Shown here: one piece after another, positions 43,922-51,331 of the stretch
Layout of the letters: the number at the start of each line of letters is the position of its first letter
Position numbering within the stretch: position 1 is the stretch's first letter
DNA from: WQUF01 sp031549885
GTDB lineage: Bacteria; Bacillota; Clostridia; Clostridiales; Clostridiaceae
Reading direction: 5' to 3'
NCBI GenBank assembly: GCA_031549885.1
Contig: JAVBPD010000083.1
Span: 1 to 51,331, forward strand
Length of the DNA stretch: 51,331 bases
Translations under genes and position numbers: made by a program
The notes under the pieces: generated by a model
The model's input: only the letters and a program-made list of their open reading frames with translations
Told to the model about the DNA's origin: nothing
The model's database searches: none

Positions 43922-44812
43922 ATGATAGAGCTTCTAACAGAGAGATTATTAATAAGAGACCATGTTGATTCTGATCTTTTATCCCACCACGATTTGCTTT
44001 CAAATAAGGAAAGCATGTATTATTTGCAAGATATTTGTACAAGATCTTTAGAGGAATCAAAGAAAAACCTTGAGGTTTGTATAGGAGAGATTAATAAGAA
44101 AGATAGAAAATTTTATTTCTTTAGAATAGTTCTTAAAGGTTCAAATGAACATATTGGAGAAATTGGATATACTGTTGATACATATACTCCTTTGGGTAAG
44201 AGAGTTTCATTAGGTTATTTTTTAAGAAAAGAACATTTTGGAAATGGATATACAGTTGAAGCTTTAAATGAAGTTATGAGATATGCTTTTACAAAAGGCG
44301 GTGTTTATAGGATATCCTGTGGATGTTTAAAAGAAAATGTTAACTCTGAAAAGGTCATGAACAAATGTGGTATGATAAAGGAAGGGGAGATGAAATCTTT
44401 TGAATTTTTTCATGGAAATTTAAAGGATAGAGTAATTTATAGACTTTTAAAGGAAGAATGGTTTTTACTTGAAAACAATAAAGATAAAAATAAGGTTGAA
44501 GTTCAAATAGGTGATTTTTTGGTAAAATTAAATAATCAAAGAAATAAATTTATCAAGATTAAGGAAAACATTAATATCAATGATAGAAAGGCTTCAACAA
44601 ATAACGAATTGAAATTTATACTTCAAAGTATAATGTTTAGATTTAGTGGCGATAAAATCATAATGGATGGTGATAAATTAGCTCATTATGAAATAGATAT
44701 GAATGCTATTACGCAAATATTCAATGATGAAAATGGATACATTATCCACGAGAATATTGATGATAATAAAGTTAGAACAAGTCAAGTAATTTTAATGGAC
44801 TTAGAAAATTAA
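43922..44812 (+). CDS. GNAT acetyltransferase with an extra C-terminal domain
   Basis: Residues 1-180 are a RimJ/RimL-type GNAT domain, starting with IELLTERLLIRDH and with the CoA loop in LRKEHFGNGYTVEALNEV (about residues 103-120) and NVNSEKVMNKCGM. The last 110 residues are unlike GNAT enzymes and include VEVQIGDFLVKL and a possible beta-rich end. That domain was not recognised. It is a single gene between a 7-TM gene and a convergent phosphoesterase. Confidence 0.82.
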   Translation: MIELLTERLLIRDHVDSDLLSHHDLLSNKESMYYLQDICTRSLEESKKNLEVCIGEINKKDRKFYFFRIVLKGSNEHIGEIGYTVDTYTPLGKRVSLGYFLRKEHFGNGYTVEALNEVMRYAFTKGGVYRISCGCLKENVNSEKVMNKCGMIKEGEMKSFEFFHGNLKDRVIYRLLKEEWFLLENNKDKNKVEVQIGDFLVKLNNQRNKFIKIKENININDRKASTNNELKFILQSIMFRFSGDKIIMDGDKLAHYEIDMNAITQIFNDENGYIIHENIDDNKVRTSQVILMDLEN

Positions 44813-44840
44813 TAAGAAATTTATCAAGTTATATTAGAAA

Positions 44841-44883
44841 TAATTATGGGATTTGTGAATTGAATTTGCAAATCCCATAATTA
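44841..44883. terminator. bidirectional terminator
   Basis: A 15-bp stem (44841-44855 with 44869-44883) between two convergent genes. Confidence 0.8.
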
Positions 44884-44884
44884 T

Positions 44885-45421
44885 TTAAGAATTAGCATAT
44901 TTTATAATCTTTTCTATGCTAATGGGAAAATATCCATTTACATCTACTCCAACGTTTATAGCTTTATTTCCAAGAATAGCTAATCTTTCGAATTGACCTG
45001 GGTCTTTGCTATAATTATGGACATGTCCATATAAATGTATGCTATCTTTAAAAAAGCCTTGCCATTCAAGTATTGGATAATGGAATAAAACAAATTTTAA
45101 TTTTTTATAATCTAATATATAATAATCCTTTACCCATTGAAATAAGTTAAAATCAAAATTTTCATCGTTTAAAAATTTATCATGATTACCTCTAATTAAA
45201 TATTTTTTACCTTTTAATTTTTTTATTATTTCATTTGCTTCTTCTGCTGTTCCTTTATATATTAAATCACCAAGTATAAATATTTCATCTTTTTCAGAAA
45301 CAACAGCATTCCAATTTTGAATTAACTTTCTATTCATTTGTGTAACATTTGAAAAAGGTCTATTATTTAAATGAATTATATTAGAATGATGAAAGTGAGT
45401 ATCAGCAGTAAAATAAATCAT
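44885..45421 (-). CDS. calcineurin-like metallophosphoesterase
   Basis: The 178-residue protein has the phosphoesterase metal motifs in order: TADTHFHHSN, LGDLIYKG, IRGNHDKF, LFHYPI and LYGHVHN. It belongs to the small single-domain group often called YfcE/phage-like phosphoesterases. Substrate is unknown. A minus-strand GGAGG precedes the ATG. Confidence 0.9.
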   Translation of the reverse strand: MIYFTADTHFHHSNIIHLNNRPFSNVTQMNRKLIQNWNAVVSEKDEIFILGDLIYKGTAEEANEIIKKLKGKKYLIRGNHDKFLNDENFDFNLFQWVKDYYILDYKKLKFVLFHYPILEWQGFFKDSIHLYGHVHNYSKDPGQFERLAILGNKAINVGVDVNGYFPISIEKIIKYANS

Positions 45422-45538
45422 ATATCCTCCATAAAATTATAAATGGTTTTTCATAATTATACCATGATTATTGGATTAGCCATATTTATGATACAATTAA
45501 TTGAAATTGTTAATAGAAATATTTTGCGGAGGTAAGTT

Positions 45539-46030
45539 ATGTTTATTTCAGAAAATTATAATGTTATAAACGTTTATAAAAAAGATATTCCTAGCATCAC
45601 AAAAATTTACAATTCAAATAGTGGATTTTTAAAAAAGCATATTGGAAAACAAAATGTGAATGAAGATTGGGTTTTAAATGAATATAAAGATACATTAATG
45701 ATTGGTTTTACATTTTGTAAAATAGTAGATAAAAAAACTTGTGAAATTGTTGGGTTTATGGATTTTAAAATTGATGAAGAAACATATTTATCCTTATTTA
45801 TGGTGCATAGCGATTTTAAAAATAAAGGTATAGGAAAAGAAATTTTAAGTTGTTTTGAAAAATATGCTAAAAGCTTCAATAGCAAGCGCATTAGGATTGA
45901 TGTAGTAAGTGATTATGATGAAACAGTGCTTAAATTTTGGATAAATAATGGGTTTATTGATAAAGAAGAAGTAAAAATGTTTTGGAATAAAAAAGAACTT
46001 TTAGCTATGAAAATGGTGAAGGTTTTATAA
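45539..46030 (+). CDS. GNAT family acetyltransferase
   Basis: A 163-residue GNAT protein with the CoA-binding NKGIGKEIL (about residues 99-107) and the IRIDVVSDYDETVLKFWINNGF segment (quoted in part) near the end. The stop codon (TAA, 46028-46030) is made of TA from the target site plus the first base of the adjacent IS element. Without the IS it would read TAG, so the protein is unchanged. Substrate is unknown. Confidence 0.87.
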   Translation: MFISENYNVINVYKKDIPSITKIYNSNSGFLKKHIGKQNVNEDWVLNEYKDTLMIGFTFCKIVDKKTCEIVGFMDFKIDEETYLSLFMVHSDFKNKGIGKEILSCFEKYAKSFNSKRIRIDVVSDYDETVLKFWINNGFIDKEEVKMFWNKKELLAMKMVKVL

Positions 46031-46047
46031 GAGCCTGTTTAATATCT
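46030..46047. repeat. left terminal inverted repeat of the IS
   Basis: 18 bases, perfectly inverted relative to 46888-46905; a further GCAA match occurs 2 bases inside. Confidence 0.9.
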
Positions 46048-46443
46048 TCGCAAAAGTAATGAAATAAACGCTAATTTAACAGCTTGAAGGATACTATGGA
46101 TTTTGCGCTCACAATTTTTCCATAACAATCTGTAATCCTCTAGCCAACCAAAAGAACGTTCAACAATCCAACGCTTTGGCAAAACTATGAATTTATGTAA
46201 TTCATTGCGTTTTACCACTTCAACATCAGCTTGAATTAACTCTTTAACATTGCTTGCAAAATTTTCTCCACTATAAGCACTGTCAGACAATACTTTTTTA
46301 CATTTACTAAGATTTGATCCACCATATTCAATCATTGATATGGCGCCATTACGATCTGTTACGTTTGCTGTACTTACAAATATAGCATGAGGTAACCCAA
46401 GAACATCAACTCCTATGTGAACCTTTACTCCAGAGACTTTTTC
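46039..46443 (-). CDS. IS5-family transposase, second frame (OrfB, reached by -1 shift)
   Basis: Read in the -1 frame, the sequence continues with VSGVKVHIGVDVLGLPHAIF and the remaining catalytic residues: the aspartate in VLSDSAYSGE and the glutamate in RWIVERSFGW. It is either made by programmed frameshifting at the five-A run, as in many two-frame IS5-group elements, or the gene has lost one base and is dead. There is no independent start with a good ribosome site. Confidence 0.8.
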   Translation of the reverse strand, partial: EKVSGVKVHIGVDVLGLPHAIFVSTANVTDRNGAISMIEYGGSNLSKCKKVLSDSAYSGENFASNVKELIQADVEVVKRNELHKFIVLPKRWIVERSFGWLEDYRLLWKNCERKIHSILQAVKLAFISLLLRRY

Positions 46444-46841
46444 CCAGCATCAAATCCTTTTTCTTCTGCTGTATCTGTGTTTTTAATGCTTTTTGAATCA
46501 ACAATTATCATTGTACTTTGTTGGTCTCGTCCATTAATTACACGCTCACTTTCAACTAATTCTCGTAGAATACGATCCAGTACACTTTCTTCTTCTCCTT
46601 CTTTTACTTCTCTCCAAAGGTTGTAGTGATAATAACAATTTTGCCATTTAGGAAAGTCATGAGGAAGTGAACGCCAACGGCACCCTTCTCTTAACCTATA
46701 AAGAACAGCACAAAAAATATCATATATATCTATATCCCTTGGGTGTGTAGTTTTAGTTACTGAAAGTAAGTCTGCTTCTATAAGTGAAAATTGTTCTCTT
46801 GTTATATCACTTGGGTATGCTTTTCTCATTTTATTTAACAT
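46425..46841 (-). CDS. IS5-family transposase, first frame (OrfA)
   Basis: 138 residues. It contains the IS5-type N-terminal DUF4096 region (REGCRWRSLPHDFPKWQ) and the first catalytic aspartate in IIVDSKSIKNTD. The frame ends in KKSLE soon after GGGAAAAAG (46445-46437 on the minus strand), where a -1 shift would join it to the second frame. AGGATG precedes the ATG. Confidence 0.88.
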   Translation of the reverse strand: MLNKMRKAYPSDITREQFSLIEADLLSVTKTTHPRDIDIYDIFCAVLYRLREGCRWRSLPHDFPKWQNCYYHYNLWREVKEGEEESVLDRILRELVESERVINGRDQQSTMIIVDSKSIKNTDTAEEKGFDAGKKSLE

Positions 46842-46887
46842 CCTTAGTATTTTTCTTTTATTTTATAATATTTTTTATAAGTTGCAT

Positions 46888-46905
46888 AGATATTAAACAG
46901 GCTCT
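46888..46905. repeat. right terminal inverted repeat of the IS
   Basis: Perfect inverted copy of 46030-46047, followed by the TA target duplication. Confidence 0.9.
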
Positions 46906-46971
46906 TAGAGGAGCCAATAGTACTCTCATTGATAAAGAAATATATTGTTTGTAAAACTAATTATTTTTTAA

Positions 46972-47000
46972 TTGACAAGAGTAATATTCTATTTTATAAT
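46972..47000 (+). promoter_or_regulatory. sigma-A promoter of the lacI-type gene
   Basis: Consensus TTGACA (46972-46977), 17 bases, TATAAT (46995-47000). The operator at 47009-47020 lies at the start of transcription. Confidence 0.8.
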
Positions 47001-47008
47001 AAAAAAAA

Positions 47009-47020
47009 CGAAATGTTTCG
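47009..47020. promoter_or_regulatory. LacI-family operator, autoregulatory
   Basis: CGAAATGTTTCG is an inverted repeat similar to the two sites in front of the kinase gene, with TG instead of CG in the centre. Confidence 0.65.
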
Positions 47021-47039
47021 CTCTAAAGGATGATAAAAT

Positions 47040-48053
47040 ATGAATGAACAAACAAGACCATCAACAATAAAAGATATTAAGCTTTTAACAAAGCTTTCTC
47101 TGTCTACAATTTCAAAATATTTAAATGGTGGACATGTTTTACCAAAAAACAAGGCCTTGCTTGATGAAGCTATAAAACAGTTAGACTTTAAAGTGAACCA
47201 ATTTGCGCGTAGTTTAAAGACAAATCGTTCAAATACCATAGGGATTTTGATACCAGAACTTAATTCTACATTTCATACATCAATTATAGCCCATGCAGAA
47301 GATGTACTTCGTAAAAATGGTTATGGTATGATTATTTGTGATAGCCGTCTTGATAAACAAACTGAAATAGAAGCAGTAGAGTTTCTTTTGAGCAAAAAAG
47401 TAGATGGGTTAATTATTATACCCTATGACAATACAGGTAAGCAGTTGGAAGCTCTTAAAGGTAAGGCATTTCCTTTGGTTATAATTGACCGTTTGATTGG
47501 GACAGAGTTTAATAGTGTTGTTCTTAACAATAGATTTGCATCACATTTGGCAATGGATGATTTTTTTAAAAAAGGGCATAGAGATATTGCAATCATCTAT
47601 GCTTCTGATAGCATCTATACTATGAAAGAACGCCTTCTTGGTTATCAAGAGTTTTTAAAAAAGCAACACATACCTCTTCAAGAAGAGTGGATGATTATGA
47701 CAGAAATGACCATACAGGGTGGTTATGAAGGTTTTTTTCGCCTTATGAAGGCAAAAAAAAGACCAACTGCTTTGTATTTGGTTAATTATGAGATAACTTT
47801 GGGAGCAATTATCGCAATTAATGAATGTGGAATTAAAATTGGAAACGAATTGTCTATAATAGGATTTGATAATTTGGAACTTACTAAAATCATACATCCT
47901 AAATTGACAACAGTTGTGCAACCTATTGAGAAAATTGCCAAAGAAGCAGCAAATTTACTTTTGTCACGTTTGGAGTCGCCTTTAGACAAGAGTGAAACTA
48001 TATATGTCAATGCTAAATTAGAAAAAGGTGATTCAGTAGGTTTGATAATATAA
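47040..48053 (+). CDS. LacI family transcriptional regulator
   Basis: The 337-residue repressor has an N-terminal helix-turn-helix (TIKDIKLLTKLSLSTISKYLNGG) quoted here as TIKDIKLLTKLS and a hinge helix (QFARSLKTNRSNTIGILIPE). A periplasmic-binding-like effector domain follows. It probably represses its own gene and the next operon, and is induced by the sugar. AAAGGA precedes the ATG. The effector cannot be named. Confidence 0.92.
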   Translation: MNEQTRPSTIKDIKLLTKLSLSTISKYLNGGHVLPKNKALLDEAIKQLDFKVNQFARSLKTNRSNTIGILIPELNSTFHTSIIAHAEDVLRKNGYGMIICDSRLDKQTEIEAVEFLLSKKVDGLIIIPYDNTGKQLEALKGKAFPLVIIDRLIGTEFNSVVLNNRFASHLAMDDFFKKGHRDIAIIYASDSIYTMKERLLGYQEFLKKQHIPLQEEWMIMTEMTIQGGYEGFFRLMKAKKRPTALYLVNYEITLGAIIAINECGIKIGNELSIIGFDNLELTKIIHPKLTTVVQPIEKIAKEAANLLLSRLESPLDKSETIYVNAKLEKGDSVGLII

Positions 48054-48080
48054 CAGTAATATGCAATATTATACATTAGG

Positions 48081-48118
48081 GATTTCAAAAATAGTTGCTA
48101 TGGATTGTTTTTGAAATC
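48081..48118. repeat. inverted repeat between the regulator and kinase genes
   Basis: An 11-bp perfect stem (48081-48091 with 48108-48118) with a 16-base loop. The right arm contains the -35 box of the kinase promoter. It may be a weak terminator for the regulator gene; no T-run follows. Confidence 0.55.
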
Positions 48119-48139
48119 TTAAATATATTAGATTATATA
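48111..48139 (+). promoter_or_regulatory. predicted sigma-A promoter of the sugar operon
   Basis: TTGAAA (48111-48116), 17 bases, TATATA (48134-48139). Two operators lie just downstream. Confidence 0.6.
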
Positions 48140-48148
48140 AATTTAAAA

Positions 48149-48160
48149 CGAAACGTTTTG
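48149..48160. promoter_or_regulatory. LacI-family operator A of the sugar operon
   Basis: CGAAACGTTTTG, imperfect inverted repeat, 9 bases after the -10 box. Confidence 0.75.
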
Positions 48161-48176
48161 TTTTTTAATGTAAAGA

Positions 48177-48188
48177 CGAAACGTTTTG
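48177..48188. promoter_or_regulatory. LacI-family operator B of the sugar operon
   Basis: Exact second copy of CGAAACGTTTTG, 28 bases from operator A, just before the kinase ribosome site. Confidence 0.75.
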
Positions 48189-48206
48189 CGATGAGGAGGT
48201 AGTAAC

Positions 48207-49679
48207 TTGACATATCTATTGGGTATTGACATAGGAACATCAGCTTGTAAAGTAGGTATTTTTCATCAAAATGGTGAAATAGTTGCAGAAGAAAGTTATC
48301 CATATTTGTTATATCATCCAAAGCCAGAGCATGTAGAACAAAATCCAGAGGAATGGTGGAGTGCAGTAATAAGCTGTATTACAAAAATTTTTGAAAAAGA
48401 GAAAATAAAAGCAAAAGACATTGCAGCTATTGGCGTTGATGGTCAAAGTTGGTCTTGCATTTTATTAGATAAGCAAGGCAACAGTTTGGAAAACAATCCA
48501 ATATGGATGGATAGACGTGCAATTAAAGTTTGCAAGGAATGGGAAAAGACAATTGGAAGAGATGCAATTTTTAAGCTTTGTGGAAATCCGCTTTCTCCCT
48601 CTTATACAACACCTAAAATAAAATGGTTTCAAGAAAATAAAGAAGATGTATATAAGAAATGCAATAAGGTTTTACAATCTAATAGTTATATTGTTTATAA
48701 ATTAACAGGAAAAATCACGCAGGAATTGTCACAAGCTTATGGTCTCCATTGTTTTGATATGCAAAAGGGCACATGGGATACTACAATGGCGAAAGAGATG
48801 GGTATTGATTTATCTCTTTTACCGGAAATTTACAAATCTCATGAGGTTGCAGGAGTTATAAATAAAGAAGCTTCAGAAGCAACAGGGCTTTTACAAGGAA
48901 CGCCTGTTGTATGTGGAGGATTAGATGCTGCTTGTGGAGCCTTGGGCGCAGGTGTTATTCATGAAGGAGAGGCTCAGGAACAGGGGGGGCAAGCTGGTGG
49001 TATGAGCATTTGCCTTAGTGAATATTGTGCTCACCCAAAATTAATTTTAAGCCCCCATGTAGTGGATGGATACTGGCTTTTGCAAGGTGGGACAGTTGGT
49101 GGTGGATGTCTTAAATGGTTAAAGGAGCAGATAATGGATAATTCTAATTTTGAACAAATGAATGATTTTGCAAATACTATACCTGCTTGTTCAGATGGGC
49201 TTATTTTTTTACCATATATGGAAGGAGAACGAAGTCCAATTTGGAATGAAAAGGCAAAGGGTGTTTTTTTCGGATTAGATTATAGTAAAACAAAGAGTCA
49301 TTTGATTCGAGCTGTAATGGAAGGTGTAGGATATTCTCTGTTGCATAACATAAAAACAGCAGAAGAAGCAGGTTTAAAATTATCAGTACTGAATGCTATT
49401 GGTGGAGCAGCTTCAAGTTTGGTATGGACACAGATTAAATCAGATATTACAGGAAAGGAGATTCAAGTTCCTTCAACTAACACAGCTACAACCTTAGGTG
49501 CAGCGCTGTTAGCTGGTATAGGAGTAGGAGTGTATGAAGATTTTGATGAAGCTGTAACAAAAACAGTACATATGACACGAACTCATATACCAAATTTAGA
49601 AAATCATGCAAAATATAGACAATTTGGATATCCTTTGTATAGTAAATTATATGAACAATTAAAAGAACTTATGTTATAG
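48207..49679 (+). CDS. FGGY family carbohydrate kinase (xylulokinase-like)
   Basis: The 490-residue ATP-dependent sugar kinase has the FGGY layout: phosphate 1 loop GIDIGTSACKVGIF near the start, GVDGQSWSCILLD (about residue 74), an aspartate in GGLDAACGALGAG, and the C-terminal adenosine segment AIGGAASSLVWTQ. It resembles xylulokinase but the substrate cannot be fixed; other pentoses, ketoses or alditols are possible. The start is TTG (48207), 6 bases after GAGGAGGT. Confidence 0.88.
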   Translation: MTYLLGIDIGTSACKVGIFHQNGEIVAEESYPYLLYHPKPEHVEQNPEEWWSAVISCITKIFEKEKIKAKDIAAIGVDGQSWSCILLDKQGNSLENNPIWMDRRAIKVCKEWEKTIGRDAIFKLCGNPLSPSYTTPKIKWFQENKEDVYKKCNKVLQSNSYIVYKLTGKITQELSQAYGLHCFDMQKGTWDTTMAKEMGIDLSLLPEIYKSHEVAGVINKEASEATGLLQGTPVVCGGLDAACGALGAGVIHEGEAQEQGGQAGGMSICLSEYCAHPKLILSPHVVDGYWLLQGGTVGGGCLKWLKEQIMDNSNFEQMNDFANTIPACSDGLIFLPYMEGERSPIWNEKAKGVFFGLDYSKTKSHLIRAVMEGVGYSLLHNIKTAEEAGLKLSVLNAIGGAASSLVWTQIKSDITGKEIQVPSTNTATTLGAALLAGIGVGVYEDFDEAVTKTVHMTRTHIPNLENHAKYRQFGYPLYSKLYEQLKELML

Positions 49680-49691
49680 GAGGAGTTTTAT

Positions 49692-50714
49692 TTGAAAGCA
49701 GCTGTATTATATGGAAATGATGATTTGCGCTATGATGATTATGAAAAACCTGTAATAAAATCTAAACATGTAATGGTACAAGTAAAATCTACTGGTATTT
49801 GCGGGTCAGATGTACCTAGAGTTTTTTACAACAAAGCACATAGTTATCCAATTGTTTTAGGACATGAGTTTTCTGGTGTAATTGCTGAAATAGGAGAAGG
49901 TGTCTCTGGTTTTGAGCTTGGATGTTATGTTAGTGGTGTACCACTTGTACCTTGTATGAGTTGCCGAGATTGTCAAGGTGGAAACTACTCTTTGTGTAAA
50001 CAGTACACTTTTATTGGTTCTAGAATTCAGGGAAGTTTTGCAGACTATGTGATGATTCCAGCAAGTAATGCTGTGCGTTTTGATGATTCAATTTCATTTG
50101 ATCAAGGAGCTTTTTTTGAACCTTCCACAGTGGCATTACATGGAATTAGATGCAATGACTATAAAGGTGGTGGGCGTGTAGCAATCCTAGGGGGAGGCAC
50201 CATTGGATTATTTACAATGCAATGGGCTAAGATATTTGGTGCTAAAAGTGTAACTGTGTTTGATATTTCACAAGCACGATTAGATATTGCAAAAGAATTT
50301 GATGCAGATTTTACCATAAATAGCAAAGATGAGAATTTTGAAGAGAATTGTTATGACTATGTTTTTGAAACAGCTGGAATTACTGATACAATGAAACTTG
50401 CATTTTTATTGGCAGCAAACAAAGCTAAGATATGTTTTATTGGAACACCTACAAAGGAGCTTTGTTTTACACCAGCAATTTTTGAAAATATGAATCGAAA
50501 GGAATTTCGCCTGACAGGATCTTGGATGAGTTATTCAGCGCCATTTCCTGGAGAAGAGTGGGAGCTGACAGCACATGCATTTAAAACAGGTCAACTAAAA
50601 TTTAGTGAAAAATTGATTTTTAAGCGATTTCCAATGAGTCAAGCTGCAGAAGCATTTTCCTTATTTAAAACTCCTGGAGCAGTGAGTGGAAAAATTATAC
50701 TTTATAACGAATAG
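49692..50714 (+). CDS. zinc-dependent alcohol dehydrogenase (galactitol-1-phosphate/sorbitol dehydrogenase-like)
   Basis: The 340-residue MDR-family enzyme oxidises a polyol or polyol phosphate with NAD(P). Catalytic zinc residues are in TGICGSDVPR and LGHEFSG. The structural zinc cysteines are in CMSCRDCQGGNYSLC. The cofactor loop is VAILGGGTIGLFTMQ. It is closest by eye to GatD or sorbitol dehydrogenase. The start is TTG after AGGAGGAG, 12 bases downstream of the kinase stop. Confidence 0.88.
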   Translation: MKAAVLYGNDDLRYDDYEKPVIKSKHVMVQVKSTGICGSDVPRVFYNKAHSYPIVLGHEFSGVIAEIGEGVSGFELGCYVSGVPLVPCMSCRDCQGGNYSLCKQYTFIGSRIQGSFADYVMIPASNAVRFDDSISFDQGAFFEPSTVALHGIRCNDYKGGGRVAILGGGTIGLFTMQWAKIFGAKSVTVFDISQARLDIAKEFDADFTINSKDENFEENCYDYVFETAGITDTMKLAFLLAANKAKICFIGTPTKELCFTPAIFENMNRKEFRLTGSWMSYSAPFPGEEWELTAHAFKTGQLKFSEKLIFKRFPMSQAAEAFSLFKTPGAVSGKIILYNE

Positions 50715-50724
50715 GAGGTTTTTT

Positions 50725-51331
50725 ATGCCACTTGTAACATCAAAAAAAATAATTCTGGATGCGCAGCAAGATGGATATGCTGTAGCTGCTTTTAATGTGG
50801 AAAATATGGAAATGGCACAGGCAGTAATTTGGGCAGCAGAAGAGATACAATTGCCTGTTATTTTACAAACAACTCCTTCTACTATACGTTATGGAAGTAT
50901 GAAACTTTATCAAAGTATGATTGCAGCTTTGGCCAAGGATTCTAAAGCAAAAATAGCTATTCATCTTGATCATGGAGATAGTTATGAAATAGCAGTAGAA
51001 GCTTTGCGCATGGGTTATACATCACTTATGATTGATGGTTCATCTAAAAGCTTTGAAGATAATATTGTTATTACTAAGAAAATCGTAGAAATGGCAAGGG
51101 TTTATGATATTCCTGTAGAGGGAGAGCTTGGACGGGTTGGGGGAAAAGAAGATAATTTAGAGTCTGATGGTCTAGGATACACTGATCCAGAACAAGCAGC
51201 AATGTTTGTAAAAAGAACCGGCGTTTTTTCACTTGCCATTGGTATTGGTACCTCTCATGGTGTATATGCTAGTGCTCCAAAACTGGATTTAGAAAGAATT
51301 TCTATGGTTCGAAAGAAAATTCAAAACCCTC
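50725..51331 (+). CDS. class II aldolase (GatY/FbaA type), C-terminus cut by the window end
   Basis: About 202 residues are present. The protein is a zinc-dependent class II ketose-bisphosphate aldolase: the start is MPLVTSKKIILDAQQDGYAVAAFN (quoted as MPLVTSKKII), and metal ligands lie in HLDHGDS, EGELG and GTSHGVY. It splits a ketose phosphate into a triose phosphate and an aldehyde. AATAGGAGG precedes the ATG. In this operon it would be the last step. Confidence 0.9.
   Translation, partial: MPLVTSKKIILDAQQDGYAVAAFNVENMEMAQAVIWAAEEIQLPVILQTTPSTIRYGSMKLYQSMIAALAKDSKAKIAIHLDHGDSYEIAVEALRMGYTSLMIDGSSKSFEDNIVITKKIVEMARVYDIPVEGELGRVGGKEDNLESDGLGYTDPEQAAMFVKRTGVFSLAIGIGTSHGVYASAPKLDLERISMVRKKIQNP

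Larger units (their letters stand above)
46030..46905 (-). mobile_element. IS5-family insertion sequence (IS427/IS1031-like group)
   Basis: An 876-bp element with inverted ends that begin AGAGCCTGTTTAATATCT on both sides and a TA duplication (46028-46029 and 46906-46907). It carries a transposase in two overlapping frames, read leftward. It sits in the stop codon of a GNAT gene and just before the LacI-regulated sugar operon. Confidence 0.93.

Noticed and set aside
46417..46626. Rightward frame inside the IS
   Set aside because: It is antisense to the transposase and has no support.
48149..48188. Two 12-bp repeats as part of a CRISPR array or other repeat array
   Set aside because: Only two copies, in a promoter region, and they match a third site before the LacI gene; operators explain them better.

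Overview
The window is A+T-rich DNA from an anaerobic, spore-forming Firmicute of the Clostridium type. The evidence is a complete spoIIIAA-AH operon, ytxC beside thrS, T-box leaders, a HrcA/CIRCE heat-shock operator, an infC-rpmI-rplT operon with an AUU-initiated infC, and strong Shine-Dalgarno sites throughout. No rRNA, tRNA, CRISPR array or prophage was seen.

Layout. 1-5050: a partial leftward gene, a DUF1905 protein, histidine ammonia-lyase (hutH), a convergent histidyl-tRNA synthetase-like gene and a PLP decarboxylase. 5137-10541: the spoIIIA operon followed by an Asp23 gene. 10572-13953 (leftward): a MacB-type permease and htpG. 13990-15909: the htpG heat-shock promoter/CIRCE module, an attenuated methyltransferase-acetyltransferase cassette, and then a second, perfect 66-bp copy of the same promoter/CIRCE module. 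16504-25370: a molybdenum aldehyde oxidoreductase cluster in the order of the Desulfovibrio DVU_1559-DVU_1553 genes, with a Tes-like radical SAM protein (TrsS), a methyltransferase, a C-GCAxxG-C-C protein, a small redox protein, an Fe-S flavoprotein and an AMP-forming ligase. 25470-30068: a 2-TM SLATT-like protein, a 2H phosphoesterase, a dCMP deaminase, a membrane protein that seems to start at ATT, an orphan AgrC-like kinase, ogt and a lipoprotein. 30178-41602: ytxC, thrS, infC-rpmI-rplT, K+ uptake genes, an rRNA/tRNA methyltransferase, pheST and zapA. 41718-46030: a zinc phospholipase C-like protein, three acetyltransferases, a 7-TM protein and a phosphoesterase. 46030-46905: an IS5-family element. 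46972-51331: a LacI-regulated sugar operon (FGGY kinase, zinc alcohol dehydrogenase, class II aldolase) that runs off the end.

How the genes work together. The spoIIIA genes build the mother-cell half of the feeding channel to the forespore. The translation block is controlled at RNA level by two T-boxes and a presumed L20 leader, and two of its promoters sit inside the 3' end of the preceding gene. The Mo-enzyme cluster is tightly overlapped and looks like one functional unit whose product is unknown. The sugar operon has one LacI-type operator before the repressor gene and two before the kinase gene, which points to a local autoregulated circuit.

The most unusual features are the CIRCE-flanked cassette with its leader peptide and attenuator, and the Mop/TrsS cluster.
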